A stretch of DNA of 6,680 bases, from NCBI GenBank assembly GCA_025457785.1, contig JALOTS010000122.1:1-6680 (forward strand). The letters run 5' to 3'. Origin of the DNA: Pontiellaceae bacterium. GTDB lineage: Bacteria; Verrucomicrobiota; Kiritimatiellia; Kiritimatiellales; Tichowtungiaceae. Below the pieces are notes generated by a model that did no database searches, was not told the origin of the DNA, and worked only from the letters and a program-made list of their open reading frames with translations. Of the stretch, positions 1-5,314 are shown piece after piece. A program made the translations under genes and the position numbers. Every line of letters starts with the position of its first letter. The stretch's first letter is position 1.

Positions 1-1140
1 CTTGGGCGCGTTCTTTGCAAACAGGCAAAAATCCACGCCGGCCATTATATCGGCAAAGGCAAAGCGGAAGAGATTGCTCAGCAGGCCAAAGAGCTGGAGG
101 CCAATCTGGTGATTTTTGACGAAGATCTTTCTCCGGCACAGGGCCGGAATCTGGAAGAGACGCTGGGCATCCGGGTACTGGATCGCACGCAATTGATCCT
201 CGATATCTTCGCCCGGCGCGCGCAAACCCGTGAGGGCTGTTTGCAGGTTGAACTGGCGCAGCACCTTTATCTGCTTCCCCGCCTGCGCCGCATGTGGACA
301 CATCTGGAACGGCAGGCGGGCGGAATCGGCCTGCGCGGACCGGGCGAAACGCAGATCGAAATGGACCGCCGCCGCATCCAGGATTTAATCCGCACACTGA
401 CGGCAGAGCTGGAACTGGTTCGCCTGCGCCGTGCCGAACAGCGGCGCGGGCGGCAGCGCCACGGCTGGGCGCTGGTCTCGATTGTCGGCTATACCAATGC
501 AGGCAAGTCCACACTGCTCAACCGGCTGTCCGGCTCGGAAATTTTTGCCCGGAACCAACTGTTCGCAACACTGGATCCGACCACACGGCACGTTGAACTT
601 CCCAATCGCGAACCCTGTTTGATGACCGACACTGTGGGGTTCATCCGCAAGCTGCCGCATCATCTGGTGGAGTCATTTAAAGCGACGCTGGAAGAGGTTG
701 TCGAGGCGGATTTGATTCTGCATGTAATCGATTGTGCGCATCCGCGGGTTGAACACCAGATGGATGCCGTGAACATCGTATTACAGGAAATCGGCGCGGA
801 AAACAAACCGGTGCTTTGTGTATTGAACAAAATTGATGAAGAAGCGGGACGGCACGCCGCGCGGCGGTTGGGAAATATCCTCGGACGGTCGGCGGCGGTT
901 TCGGCGATAACCGGCGAGGGAATCGAAAACCTGCTCAGCAAACTGGCCGACTGCCTGAAAAGCGACAAACAGTTGATGAAACTGATGATCCCGATGAACG
1001 AAGGCCGATTGATTGCACTGTTAAAACAATCGGCCACGGTGCTGGAAGAAAAGTATGAAAGCGAATTCGCCGAACTGCTCGTCCGGGTTCCCGCACAGCT
1101 CGCTCCGCGCTGCACCCCCTTTCTTACGGCCTTAAAATGA
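1..1140 (+). CDS. hflX: GTPase HflX, 5'-truncated by the window edge
   Basis: HflX is a cytoplasmic GTPase that binds the large ribosomal subunit and, in studied bacteria, splits stalled or stressed ribosomes. The frame is open from base 1, giving 379 residues. Numbering from there, the first residues include YIGKGKAEE, typical of the HflX N-terminal domain. The family-specific Gly-rich linker GGIGLRGPGETQIE is at about 107-120. The G domain follows: G1 GYTNAGKST (163-171), G2 LFATLDPTTR (187-196), G3 DTVG (210-213), G4 NKID (276-279) and G5 SAITGEG (from 301). All nucleotide-binding motifs are intact. An in-frame GTG at 109 is internal, because conserved sequence precedes it; the true start lies left of the window, probably by some 50 codons judging from usual family lengths. 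The gene ends 99 bases before the SurA-like gene, with no convincing terminator between. Identification is secure. Confidence 0.97.
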   Translation, partial: LGRVLCKQAKIHAGHYIGKGKAEEIAQQAKELEANLVIFDEDLSPAQGRNLEETLGIRVLDRTQLILDIFARRAQTREGCLQVELAQHLYLLPRLRRMWTHLERQAGGIGLRGPGETQIEMDRRRIQDLIRTLTAELELVRLRRAEQRRGRQRHGWALVSIVGYTNAGKSTLLNRLSGSEIFARNQLFATLDPTTRHVELPNREPCLMTDTVGFIRKLPHHLVESFKATLEEVVEADLILHVIDCAHPRVEHQMDAVNIVLQEIGAENKPVLCVLNKIDEEAGRHAARRLGNILGRSAAVSAITGEGIENLLSKLADCLKSDKQLMKLMIPMNEGRLIALLKQSATVLEEKYESEFAELLVRVPAQLAPRCTPFLTALK

Positions 1141-1202
1141 CAAATTTTTAAAATCAATCCCCTCTCCTTGCCGGAAAACCATATAAACGGCAGGGAAAGC
1201 CG

Positions 1203-1231
1203 TTGCACTCGCACAGGCCTTTACGCATAAT
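1203..1231 (+). promoter_or_regulatory. Possible sigma70-type promoter just upstream of the SurA-like gene
   Basis: TTGCAC at 1203-1208 and CATAAT at 1226-1231 are separated by 17 bases. The -10 matches TATAAT at five of six positions; the -35 keeps only TTG. Only eight bases separate the -10 from the ATG at 1240, so transcription would begin one or two bases before the start codon and give a nearly leaderless message. No Shine-Dalgarno-like sequence precedes the ATG, which fits. The -10 overlaps an imperfect palindrome, CGCAT-A-ATGCG (1224-1234), which could be an operator or chance. This is inference from consensus matching only. Confidence 0.35.
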
Positions 1232-1239
1232 GCGCACTT

Positions 1240-2217
1240 ATGAAAAAAATCATTTTACTCCTTGTGCTGGCGGCCCCGGCGCTTTTTGCGCAAACGGACG
1301 GCAGTCAGGCGGCGGCCACAAACGGGCCGCAGGTTACAGCCATTGACGGCTATGCGGCCCGCGTGGACAGCACCATCATTACCTACGGTGAAGTGCGCGA
1401 AAGCGCCGCGCCGTACATCCAGCAACTGATGCAGAAATACAAAGGCCGCGAACTGGCGGAACGTGTGCAGGCCGCCTATCTCAATGTCCGCGAAGAACTG
1501 ATTGAAGATGCCCTGCTTAAGGCCGAAACCAAATCACGCGGTCTGGCGCTCCCTGAAAAAGCGGTCAACGACGAAGTCAACCGAATCATCCGCGAACGGT
1601 TCGAAAACAACCGCACCCTGCTCACCCGCGCCCTGACCGCCCGCCGGATGACTTTCGAAGAATGGAAAAAAGAGGTGGCCGACCAGATCACCGTCCGCGT
1701 TTTTTACAATCAGGAAGTCACCCGGCGCGCCGGCGTTTCGTCCGAGGCCATCCGCGCGGAATATGAACGCACGCGGGAAAAATATGTCATTCCCTTCAAA
1801 GTCAAATACAGCTTTATCCTGATCAACAAAGGAAAAACAGCCGAAGATCTCGCTGTCAAACGGAACCAGGCGGAAAACACGCTGCAGAAGCTTCTCAACG
1901 GGGCCGCCTTTGATACGGTGGCAAAAGATATTTCAGAAGGCGATCCGGCCGTCACTGCGTGGCGCTCGCCCGAGGATGTGCGCGAAGAACTCCGGCCCGC
2001 CCTGCGGGATACACCTGCCGGTCAAATCAGCGGTCTCATCGAAACGCCCGGCGAATTTTATATTATAAAAATCGTTCAGCGGAGGGAAGCGGGCTGCACC
2101 CCCTTCGAAGAGGTCAAAGGAGCCATCGAAAAAAAACTGCTGAATGACGAAAAAGAGCGGCTGCACAACGCGCTGATTGATGCCATCAAAGTCAACCACT
2201 TTATCGAACGCTATTAG
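1240..2217 (+). CDS. SurA/parvulin-like exported folding chaperone (peptidylprolyl isomerase family)
   Basis: A 325-residue exported protein, probably helping outer-membrane or periplasmic proteins fold. Residues 1-17 form a signal peptide (MKK, a Leu-rich core, then LFA before Q18), apparently signal peptidase I type since no lipobox Cys is seen. Residues about 35-180 resemble the SurA N-terminal chaperone domain: a VDSTIITYGEV opening followed by charged amphipathic helices. Residues about 185-282 resemble one parvulin rotamase domain, ending PAGQISGLIETPGEFYIIKI. Residues 285-325 form a closing helix. E. coli SurA is about 428 residues with two parvulin domains, so this is a short one-domain form. 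The domain looks degenerate: YSFILI stands where A-x-H-I-L-V is usual, the GGDLGW loop is replaced by EGDPAVTAW, and the C-terminal GYHIIK has become EFYIIK. It may therefore be a chaperone without isomerase activity. pdxA follows ten bases later, as downstream of E. coli surA. A PpiD- or PrsA-like assignment is the main alternative. Confidence 0.87.
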   Translation: MKKIILLLVLAAPALFAQTDGSQAAATNGPQVTAIDGYAARVDSTIITYGEVRESAAPYIQQLMQKYKGRELAERVQAAYLNVREELIEDALLKAETKSRGLALPEKAVNDEVNRIIRERFENNRTLLTRALTARRMTFEEWKKEVADQITVRVFYNQEVTRRAGVSSEAIRAEYERTREKYVIPFKVKYSFILINKGKTAEDLAVKRNQAENTLQKLLNGAAFDTVAKDISEGDPAVTAWRSPEDVREELRPALRDTPAGQISGLIETPGEFYIIKIVQRREAGCTPFEEVKGAIEKKLLNDEKERLHNALIDAIKVNHFIERY

Positions 2218-2219
2218 GG
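2216..2219 (+). promoter_or_regulatory. Short Shine-Dalgarno-like AGGG deciding the pdxA start
   Basis: AGGG overlaps the TAG stop of the SurA-like gene (2215-2217) and lies eight bases before the ATG at 2228. This spacing supports translation from that ATG, coupled to the upstream gene. It argues against the longer in-frame extension back to a TTG at 2177, which would add 17 non-conserved residues and overlap the upstream gene. Confidence 0.5.
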
Positions 2220-2227
2220 TCAACTCC

Positions 2228-3199
2228 ATGAAACCCGTCCGGATCGGCATAACCTGCGGCGACATCAACGGCATCGGGCCGGAAATTGTTCTCAAAGCCG
2301 TTTCGTCCGGCCGCTGGGAAAGCAATGTGGAATTTATCCGGATCGGCCCGTCCCGGATTTTTGGCGCTTCCAATGGCTGGAACATTCCCTTCAACGAAGA
2401 GGTTACGCCGGGTAAAATCACCGCCGAAGCGTCGCGCACCGCCGTGGATGCCATTAAGCGCGCCGTGCGCGGCTGCCTCGAGGGTGAACTCGACGCGATG
2501 GTCACCGCGCCGATCTGCAAAGAGGGTCTTAAGCTGGCGGGCATCAACTATCCCGGCCACACCGAACTGATTGCCGATCTCACCGGAACGACCCGTTATG
2601 GCATGGTGCTGATGGGCAAGGATCTGCGCGTCATGCTTGCTACCCGCCACCTGCCGCTGCGTGCGGTGGCGGATGCGCTGACAAAAGAAAATGTACTGGA
2701 AGCCATTGAACTGACGGGAGAAACGTTGAGTTGGTTCGGTCTGCAAAACAGACGCATCGGCGTGTGCGGACTCAACCCGCACGCGGGCGACGGCGGAACG
2801 CTCGGCAGCGAAGAAGCAACGATCATTGCGCCGGCCATCGAAGCCGCGCGCGCCAAAGGCTTTAACGCCATCGGCCCCGTCCCTGCCGATGTGATTTTTT
2901 ATCAGGCGCTGCAAAAACAATACGATGCCGTCGTGGCGATGTATCACGATCAGGGACTCGGCCCGCTCAAAATGCACGCCTTCGACTGCGGCATTAACCT
3001 GACCCCCGGCCTGCCGATTGTACGCACCTCGCCCGACCACGGCACTGCTTTTGGCATCGCCGGTCAAGGCATCGCCAAGGCCGACAGCATGATCGCCGCC
3101 ATCGAAACCGCGATCCAACTCGCAGGACGAACCAGCCCGTGGGGTAATTTAACCGCGAATAACGCGAATGAACGCGAATTGACAGAGAGATTGTATTAA
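2228..3199 (+). CDS. pdxA: 4-hydroxythreonine-4-phosphate dehydrogenase
   Basis: PdxA oxidises 4-phosphohydroxy-L-threonine with NAD; the product decarboxylates and is condensed with deoxyxylulose 5-phosphate by PdxJ to form pyridoxine 5'-phosphate, the DXP-dependent vitamin B6 route. The 323-residue cytoplasmic product begins MKPVRIGITCGDINGIGPE, the conserved family opening, which fixes the start. Family motifs follow in order: YPGHTE (His111), TRHLPL (His141), GLNPHAGDGG (His185), GPVPADVIFY, AMYHDQG (His240) and LPIVRTSPDHGTAFGIAGQG. His141, His185 and His240 correspond in motif and spacing to the metal-binding His166, His211 and His266 of the E. coli enzyme, so it should be active. It is probably cotranscribed with the SurA-like gene. 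The oddity is the C-terminus: residues about 307-323 (NLTANNANERELTERLY) are encoded by a short tandem repeat rather than by family sequence, and the stop codon lies in a second repeat block. Confidence 0.97.
   Translation: MKPVRIGITCGDINGIGPEIVLKAVSSGRWESNVEFIRIGPSRIFGASNGWNIPFNEEVTPGKITAEASRTAVDAIKRAVRGCLEGELDAMVTAPICKEGLKLAGINYPGHTELIADLTGTTRYGMVLMGKDLRVMLATRHLPLRAVADALTKENVLEAIELTGETLSWFGLQNRRIGVCGLNPHAGDGGTLGSEEATIIAPAIEAARAKGFNAIGPVPADVIFYQALQKQYDAVVAMYHDQGLGPLKMHAFDCGINLTPGLPIVRTSPDHGTAFGIAGQGIAKADSMIAAIETAIQLAGRTSPWGNLTANNANERELTERLY
3149..3180 (+). repeat. Short tandem repeat block 1, inside the 3' end of pdxA
   Basis: The block opens with TTAACCGC (3149-3156) and carries three CGCGAAT units starting at 3154, 3163 and 3173, spaced 9 and 10 bases. 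It is read in frame as the PdxA tail. From memory, blocks of this kind (a TTAACC head followed by ~10-base CG-starting units) are dispersed in many environmental bacterial genomes, but I cannot confirm copies elsewhere in this one. Confidence 0.75.
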
Positions 3200-3228
3200 C
3201 CGCAAAAAAACGCAGGAAACGCAAAAAC
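3196..3228 (+). repeat. Short tandem repeat block 2, carrying the pdxA stop codon
   Basis: A second block opens with the same TTAACCGC (3196-3203), 47 bases after the first, and has three CGCA-starting, A-rich units at 3201, 3211 and 3220, spaced 10 and 9 bases. The unit sequence differs from block 1 (CGCAAAAA rather than CGCGAAT), but the head and period agree. The TAA inside its head (3197-3199) is the stop codon of pdxA. Confidence 0.65.
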
Positions 3229-3380
3229 AAAGAACGGGGCGGGGCGAAACAGTGCTTTCAGCCAATTTTTGGTGCGGGGGATCTAAAATGAAGAAAAATA
3301 TTATTTTATAGAACTCGTTTTTTCTTTTTTATTATTTATGAGACACACCTAAAGATCTCATTCCGGTTTCAATAATTTTT
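3229..3380. other. Non-coding spacer with a strongly AT-rich island
   Basis: After a short G-rich stretch, about 3285-3345 is almost entirely A and T, unlike the GC-rich genes on either side. AAGAAAAA (3291-3298) can pair with TTTTTCTT (3319-3326) ahead of more T residues, a possible but weak terminator for pdxA. ATGAGA (3338-3343) and TCTCAT (3356-3361) form another small inverted repeat. I see no gene, no RNA gene and no strong GC-rich terminator here. Confidence 0.5.
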
Positions 3381-3409
3381 TTGACGGGAAATGACTTTGC
3401 CGTTACCCT
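3381..3409 (+). promoter_or_regulatory. Weak candidate promoter for the small membrane protein gene
   Basis: TTGACG (3381-3386) is an excellent -35 match and directly follows the AT-rich spacer. The hexamer 17 bases on, TACCCT (3404-3409), is a poor -10, keeping TA and the final T. The position, about 30 bases before the first ATG at 3439, is sensible. Consensus matching only. Confidence 0.22.
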
Positions 3410-3438
3410 TCAGCCGTTTCCTGTCATGAAATCCGTTC

Positions 3439-3885
3439 ATGGCGCGGACTGAATACGGCATGAAGAAAGAAATCAGGATGCAATTGAACCATGAAGAGCA
3501 GCAGTTTTTAGCGAACCGGACAAGATTTGTAAAAACATGGCCATATGCCGGGGCCATTCTGCTGATTATGCTAATCGGACTGGCTCTATGGCTGTTCAGG
3601 TCAACGCCGCTGCTGGTCAATCCGTTTGCAGCGCTGTCGCGACTGAACAGTGATTCAATTCCCGCATCGACCCTGATTCTAATGGCAGGAATGCTGCCTG
3701 TGGCTGTTCTGATGTGCATAGCGCTTGCTGCCACCATCGTGTTGTTTGCTTTCGCAGCGTTCTCCAACGAAAAGAAATATCTGGCGATCATCAGGACAGA
3801 AACTCAGGCGGCGGAGCCGCCTGCCTGTAAGCGTATGCACGCGGACAGACAACCGAAGTCCGATTCTTTCGGGGCAACCTCTTGA
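3439..3885 (+). CDS. Small two-helix membrane protein of unknown function
   Basis: I do not recognise a named family. The 148-residue frame has a charged N-terminal stretch (about 14-34, with NHEEQQFLANRTRF), a first membrane helix at about 36-53, a short loop with the motif LLVNPFAAL, a second long hydrophobic segment at about 78-108, and then NEKKYLAIIR. This reads like a real inner-membrane protein with both ends in the cytoplasm, though that topology is inferred. The start is uncertain: ATG codons at 3439, 3460 and 3478 are all in frame and none has a good ribosome binding site. The sequence looks most protein-like from about 3478 (MQLNHEEQQF), which would give 135 residues. The last ~26 residues, from about 123 on, are encoded largely by two inverted repeats and are probably not ancestral. 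The gene stands alone, 239 bases after pdxA and convergent with tyrS. Confidence 0.65.
   Translation: MARTEYGMKKEIRMQLNHEEQQFLANRTRFVKTWPYAGAILLIMLIGLALWLFRSTPLLVNPFAALSRLNSDSIPASTLILMAGMLPVAVLMCIALAATIVLFAFAAFSNEKKYLAIIRTETQAAEPPACKRMHADRQPKSDSFGATS
3805..3823. repeat. Perfect GC-rich inverted repeat in the 3' end of the membrane protein gene
   Basis: CAGGCGGC (3805-3812) and GCCGCCTG (3816-3823) form a perfect eight-base-pair stem around the three-base loop GGA. No T-run follows, so it is not an ordinary intrinsic terminator. Together with the hairpin that begins two bases later it resembles a REP-like dispersed palindromic element; that class is inference. Confidence 0.65.
3825..3848. repeat. 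Second adjacent inverted repeat, partner of the 3805-3823 hairpin
   Basis: CTGT (3825-3828) pairs with ACAG (3845-3848) and GCGT (3831-3834) pairs with ACGC (3839-3842), with an AA/GG internal mismatch and the loop ATGC. One base separates it from the preceding GC-rich stem. Two tandem hairpins of this sort are the usual form of REP-type elements. Confidence 0.5.
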
Positions 3886-4005
3886 GATCGTTCTGCACGG
3901 CCCCCGCCGAGATGCTTTGGTATCCGTTATCGGTTGTTTTACTTTTTCATGAGCATTAAATATGCGTGTCACGGCAGAATGTCCGGACATCTTTCGTCAA
4001 AATGT
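3886..4005. other. Convergent intergenic spacer
   Basis: This 120-base stretch separates the stop of the membrane protein gene from the stop of tyrS. It contains a small CCG-TTAT-CGG stem followed by a T-rich run (about 3928-3949) that might stop + strand transcripts weakly, and a 12-base palindrome near tyrS (3979-3990). I see no gene and no strong terminator for either side. Confidence 0.4.
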
Positions 4006-5205
4006 TCAGCAAACAATACGGGCGAATTTGCGCTTGCCGACTTTAAGAATCATACCGTCAACCGGCTTGATGACGGCTTTGACATCGGAAATCTGCTCAT
4101 CGTTGATGCGCACCCCGCCTTGCTGAATTAAACGGCGGGCTTCGCTGTTGGACGGCGCGAAACCGGCTTTGACGACCAAATCAATGATGCCGGTTTCTCC
4201 GGACAGCTTCACGTCGGGCATGTCGTCCGGCAGTTCTTTCTGAGCGAAGATGCGGGCGAATTCTTCCGAAGCCTTTTGTCCTTCGCCCTCGCCGAGGAAG
4301 CGGTCCACCACGCACCGGCCCAGCTCATCCTTGACCGCACGCGGATGCAGTTCGCCGGAAGCCACACCGGCCTGCATGGCTTCGATCTCCGCCGGCTTAC
4401 GGCAGAGAATGTGCAGGAAATATTTCCACATCAGTTCATCGCTGACGCTCATCAGTTTGCCGAACATTTCTTTGGCGGATTCATTGATCCCGACGTAATT
4501 GCCGAGGCTCTTGCTCATTTTCTGCACGCCGTCGAGTCCTTCGATCAGCGGAAGCGTCATGACGACCTGCGGTTCCTGTCCGTAAACTTTCTGCAATTCG
4601 CGGCCGAGCAGCAGGTTGAACAACTGGTCGGTTCCGCCCAGCTCGACATCGGCTTTGACCATGACCGAATCGTAGGCCTGCACCAGCGGGTAGAGAAATT
4701 CGACCAGCGAGATCGGGCGGTTATCGGCGTAGCGTTTTGAAAAGTCGTCGCGCGCCAGCAACTGCGCCACCGTCACATGAGCGGAGAGACGGATGACATC
4801 CTCAAATTTCATGCCGCCCAGCCATTCGGAATTGAAGCGCACCTCGGTTTTTTCCGGGTCGAGAATTTTGAAGACCTGCTGTTTATAGCTTTCGGCATTG
4901 GCGGAGACCTGTTCGCGGGACAGCGCCGGACGGGTGGCGGACTTGCCGGACGGGTCGCCGATCATGCCGGTAAAATCGCCGATAATGAAAACCACGGTAT
5001 GCCCCGCATCCTGAAATTCGCGCAACTTGTTCAATCCGACCGCATGGCCAAGATGAATGTCCGGCGCGGAAGGGTCGGCCCCGTACTTGATACGAAGACC
5101 GCGCTTTTCCTTCGCGGCGGCGGCCAGTTTGCGTTTCAGTTCGCCTGCGGAAAACAGATCCACATGACGGGCGGTCAAAAGTTCAAGCTGTTCGTCAATA
5201 TTCAT
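4006..5205 (-). CDS. tyrS: Tyrosyl-tRNA synthetase (TyrZ-type)
   Basis: Charges tRNA-Tyr with tyrosine using ATP, in the cytoplasm. The product is 399 residues from the ATG at 5205. The class I catalytic domain shows the HIGH-type motif HLGH at 51-54 within KYGADPSAPDIHLGHAVG, the tyrosine-pocket region VEFLYPLVQAYD (168-179), GGTDQLFN (190-197) and KMSKS at 229-233. A C-terminal S4 RNA-binding domain occupies about 340-398 (SEARRLIQQGGVRIND). KMSKS instead of the KFGKS/T of E. coli TyrS, and the overall layout, indicate the second bacterial TyrRS subgroup (TyrZ-like). An in-frame TTG at 5244 would add 13 residues, but the family-like sequence begins at MNIDEQLELL, so I prefer 5205. No Shine-Dalgarno sequence precedes it. 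The gene lies downstream of rpsA in the same direction but beyond a strong terminator, so it probably has its own promoter. No T-box leader is present. Confidence 0.97.
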   Translation of the reverse strand: MNIDEQLELLTARHVDLFSAGELKRKLAAAAKEKRGLRIKYGADPSAPDIHLGHAVGLNKLREFQDAGHTVVFIIGDFTGMIGDPSGKSATRPALSREQVSANAESYKQQVFKILDPEKTEVRFNSEWLGGMKFEDVIRLSAHVTVAQLLARDDFSKRYADNRPISLVEFLYPLVQAYDSVMVKADVELGGTDQLFNLLLGRELQKVYGQEPQVVMTLPLIEGLDGVQKMSKSLGNYVGINESAKEMFGKLMSVSDELMWKYFLHILCRKPAEIEAMQAGVASGELHPRAVKDELGRCVVDRFLGEGEGQKASEEFARIFAQKELPDDMPDVKLSGETGIIDLVVKAGFAPSNSEARRLIQQGGVRINDEQISDVKAVIKPVDGMILKVGKRKFARIVC

Positions 5206-5215
5206 AGTGGGACGG

Positions 5216-5244
5216 AGAATATGGAACCGGAGAATGCGGGACAA
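5216..5244 (-). promoter_or_regulatory. Candidate tyrS promoter giving a near-leaderless transcript
   Basis: Read on the - strand, TTGTCC (5244-5239) and TATTCT (5221-5216) are separated by exactly 17 bases; each matches its consensus at four of six positions. Ten bases lie between the -10 and the ATG at 5205, so the transcript would start about three or four bases before the start codon. The absence of a ribosome binding site agrees with that. Prediction from consensus only. Confidence 0.35.
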
Positions 5245-5253
5245 GGAATATCG

Positions 5254-5288
5254 AAAAAAACCCGCCCCGAAAATTCGGAGCGGGTTTT
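5254..5288 (-). terminator. Intrinsic terminator of rpsA
   Basis: On the - strand, a ten-base-pair GC-rich stem (plus-strand arms 5261-5270 and 5275-5284, with one G-T wobble) encloses a four-base loop and is followed by seven T residues (5260-5254). It starts 26 bases after the rpsA stop codon. The other side carries only four T residues, so it should act mainly on rpsA transcripts and separates them from tyrS. Confidence 0.9.
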
Positions 5289-5314
5289 CAAACAGGATCT
5301 GTTAATCCGTTTTA

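Noticed and set aside
1166..1195. Inverted repeat CCTTGCCG / CGGCAGGG after hflX as a terminator
   Set aside because: The eight-pair stem includes a wobble and a 14-base loop, and no T-run follows on either strand, so termination is not supported.
660..1214. Antisense frame opposite the hflX 3' half
   Set aside because: Ser/Arg-rich low-complexity shadow of hflX with no supporting signal.
2201..3118. Long open frame antisense to pdxA
   Set aside because: A codon-bias shadow of pdxA with no recognisable motifs, while pdxA itself has all its family motifs.
3149..3228. CRISPR array
   Set aside because: Units are only 9-10 bases and there are no spacers of normal length and no cas genes.
3979..3990. 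Perfect 12-base palindrome ATGTCCGGACAT just downstream of tyrS
   Set aside because: About 1.6 perfect 12-base palindromes are expected by chance in 6.7 kb, it has no loop or T-run for termination, and no regulator context.
3934..4131. Small + strand open frame over the tyrS 3' end
   Set aside because: Mostly antisense to the S4 domain of tyrS, with no ribosome binding site or recognisable protein character.
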